Assembly (NCBI RefSeq): GCF_029245835.1
Contig: NZ_JAQWOO010000082.1
Location: 1-34,764, forward strand
DNA: 34,764 nucleotides
DNA from: Algibacter sp.
GTDB lineage: Bacteria; Bacteroidota; Bacteroidia; Flavobacteriales; Flavobacteriaceae
Direction: 5' to 3'
Shown: one piece after another, positions 34,581 to 34,764 of the stretch
How the letters are laid out: every line of letters starts with the position of its first letter
Numbering within the stretch: the stretch's first letter is position 1
Position numbers and translations under genes: made by a program
Notes under the pieces: model-generated
The model's database searches: none
Seen by the model: only the letters and a program-made list of their open reading frames with translations
What the model was told of the DNA's origin: nothing

Positions 34581-34633
34581 AATAATTTTCCCTAAGAACT
34601 AATAAATAGCACGATAAAGATATATTATACCAA

Positions 34634-34764
34634 TTATATTTTAAAACAAGCCTTAAAAGTTTCAGTATAGAATTCTGATTTGACTATATTCATAATATTT
34701 TGATTATTGATTTCATTTTGCACAGTTATGTGCAGCCATTTCTTTAGCGCTTGGATATTTACAA
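34634..34764 (-). other. Possible 3' end of a minus-strand gene cut by the window edge
   Basis: Two minus-strand frames are open from the right edge. One ends at TAA 34634-34636 (about 42 residues, ending TFKACFKI), 54 nt before the terminator stem. The other ends at TGA 34713-34715, with last residues YPSAKEMAAHNCAK. The terminator at 34548-34580 argues that one of them is real. No family is recognisable from so little sequence. Confidence 0.3.

Noticed and set aside
34388-34582. 64-residue minus-strand frame starting in the right-hand terminator
   Set aside because: Its first codons lie inside the perfect 13-bp terminator stem (34548-34580), and the sequence has no protein-like features beyond AT-rich chance.
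1-34764. CRISPR arrays, tRNA or rRNA genes, prophage or transposase genes
   Set aside because: Looked for by eye; no regularly spaced repeats, cloverleaf-like sequences, rRNA segments or transposase/integrase motifs were seen.

Overview
The window looks like chromosomal DNA from a marine-type member of the Flavobacteriaceae (Bacteroidota). The DNA is AT-rich. Several gene starts are preceded by the Bacteroidota promoter element TAnnTTTG, and no strong Shine-Dalgarno sites stand out. A secreted metallopeptidase carries a type IX secretion (T9SS) C-terminal sorting domain. A TonB-dependent receptor has the family's N-terminal carboxypeptidase-regulatory-like domain. Protein sequences throughout are typically flavobacterial. 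No rRNA, tRNA, CRISPR array, prophage or intact insertion sequence was seen. This is mostly core and housekeeping DNA.

Layout. 1-326: intergenic repeats and a structured hairpin, no confident gene. 327-4649 (- strand): a TPR protein, a DUF4286 protein, rsmA (16S rRNA dimethyltransferase) and mgtE (Mg2+ transporter), closely packed and probably one operon. 4650-5317: a gap holding the TPR promoter, a terminator and a 40-residue exported or membrane micropeptide gene with its own promoter. 5318-9577 (- strand): serS, an HTTM membrane protein overlapping the end of ribF, ribF, and a small lipoprotein. 9678-13154 (+): the T9SS-secreted reprolysin-like metallopeptidase. 13190-17907 (- strand): pth, a small membrane protein, a CLC anion transporter with CBS domains, and aspS. 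18153-21014 (+): the TonB-dependent receptor. 21194-27862 (- strand): tetR-tolC-adaptor-RND, a complete tripartite efflux operon behind a consensus promoter with an overlapping inverted repeat that is the likely TetR operator. 27986-29352 (+): a short-chain polyprenyl diphosphate synthase and a conserved hypothetical. 29515-30051 (- strand): an outer-membrane beta-barrel protein. 30200-34190 (+): sucA and sucB, the E1 and E2 components of 2-oxoglutarate dehydrogenase, with a terminator. 34191-34764: a possible 33-residue micropeptide, a strong minus-strand terminator and perhaps the tail of a gene running off the right edge.

Points worth a second look. (1) A CLC protein has Gln in place of the gating Glu and Ile in place of the inner proton Glu. 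(2) An interspersed intergenic element begins exactly 2 nt after the stop codon of two unrelated genes. (3) The self-contained micropeptide unit at 4784-5144. (4) The palindromic TetR operator over the efflux promoter. (5) TAnnTTTG elements lying only 1-19 nt before start codons, implying very short or absent leaders and correcting several gene starts. (6) A cluster of non-ATG starts (mgtE, rsmA, HTTM gene, ribF). I do not see a convincing new multi-gene system; the novelty here is at the level of small genes, repeats and regulatory details.
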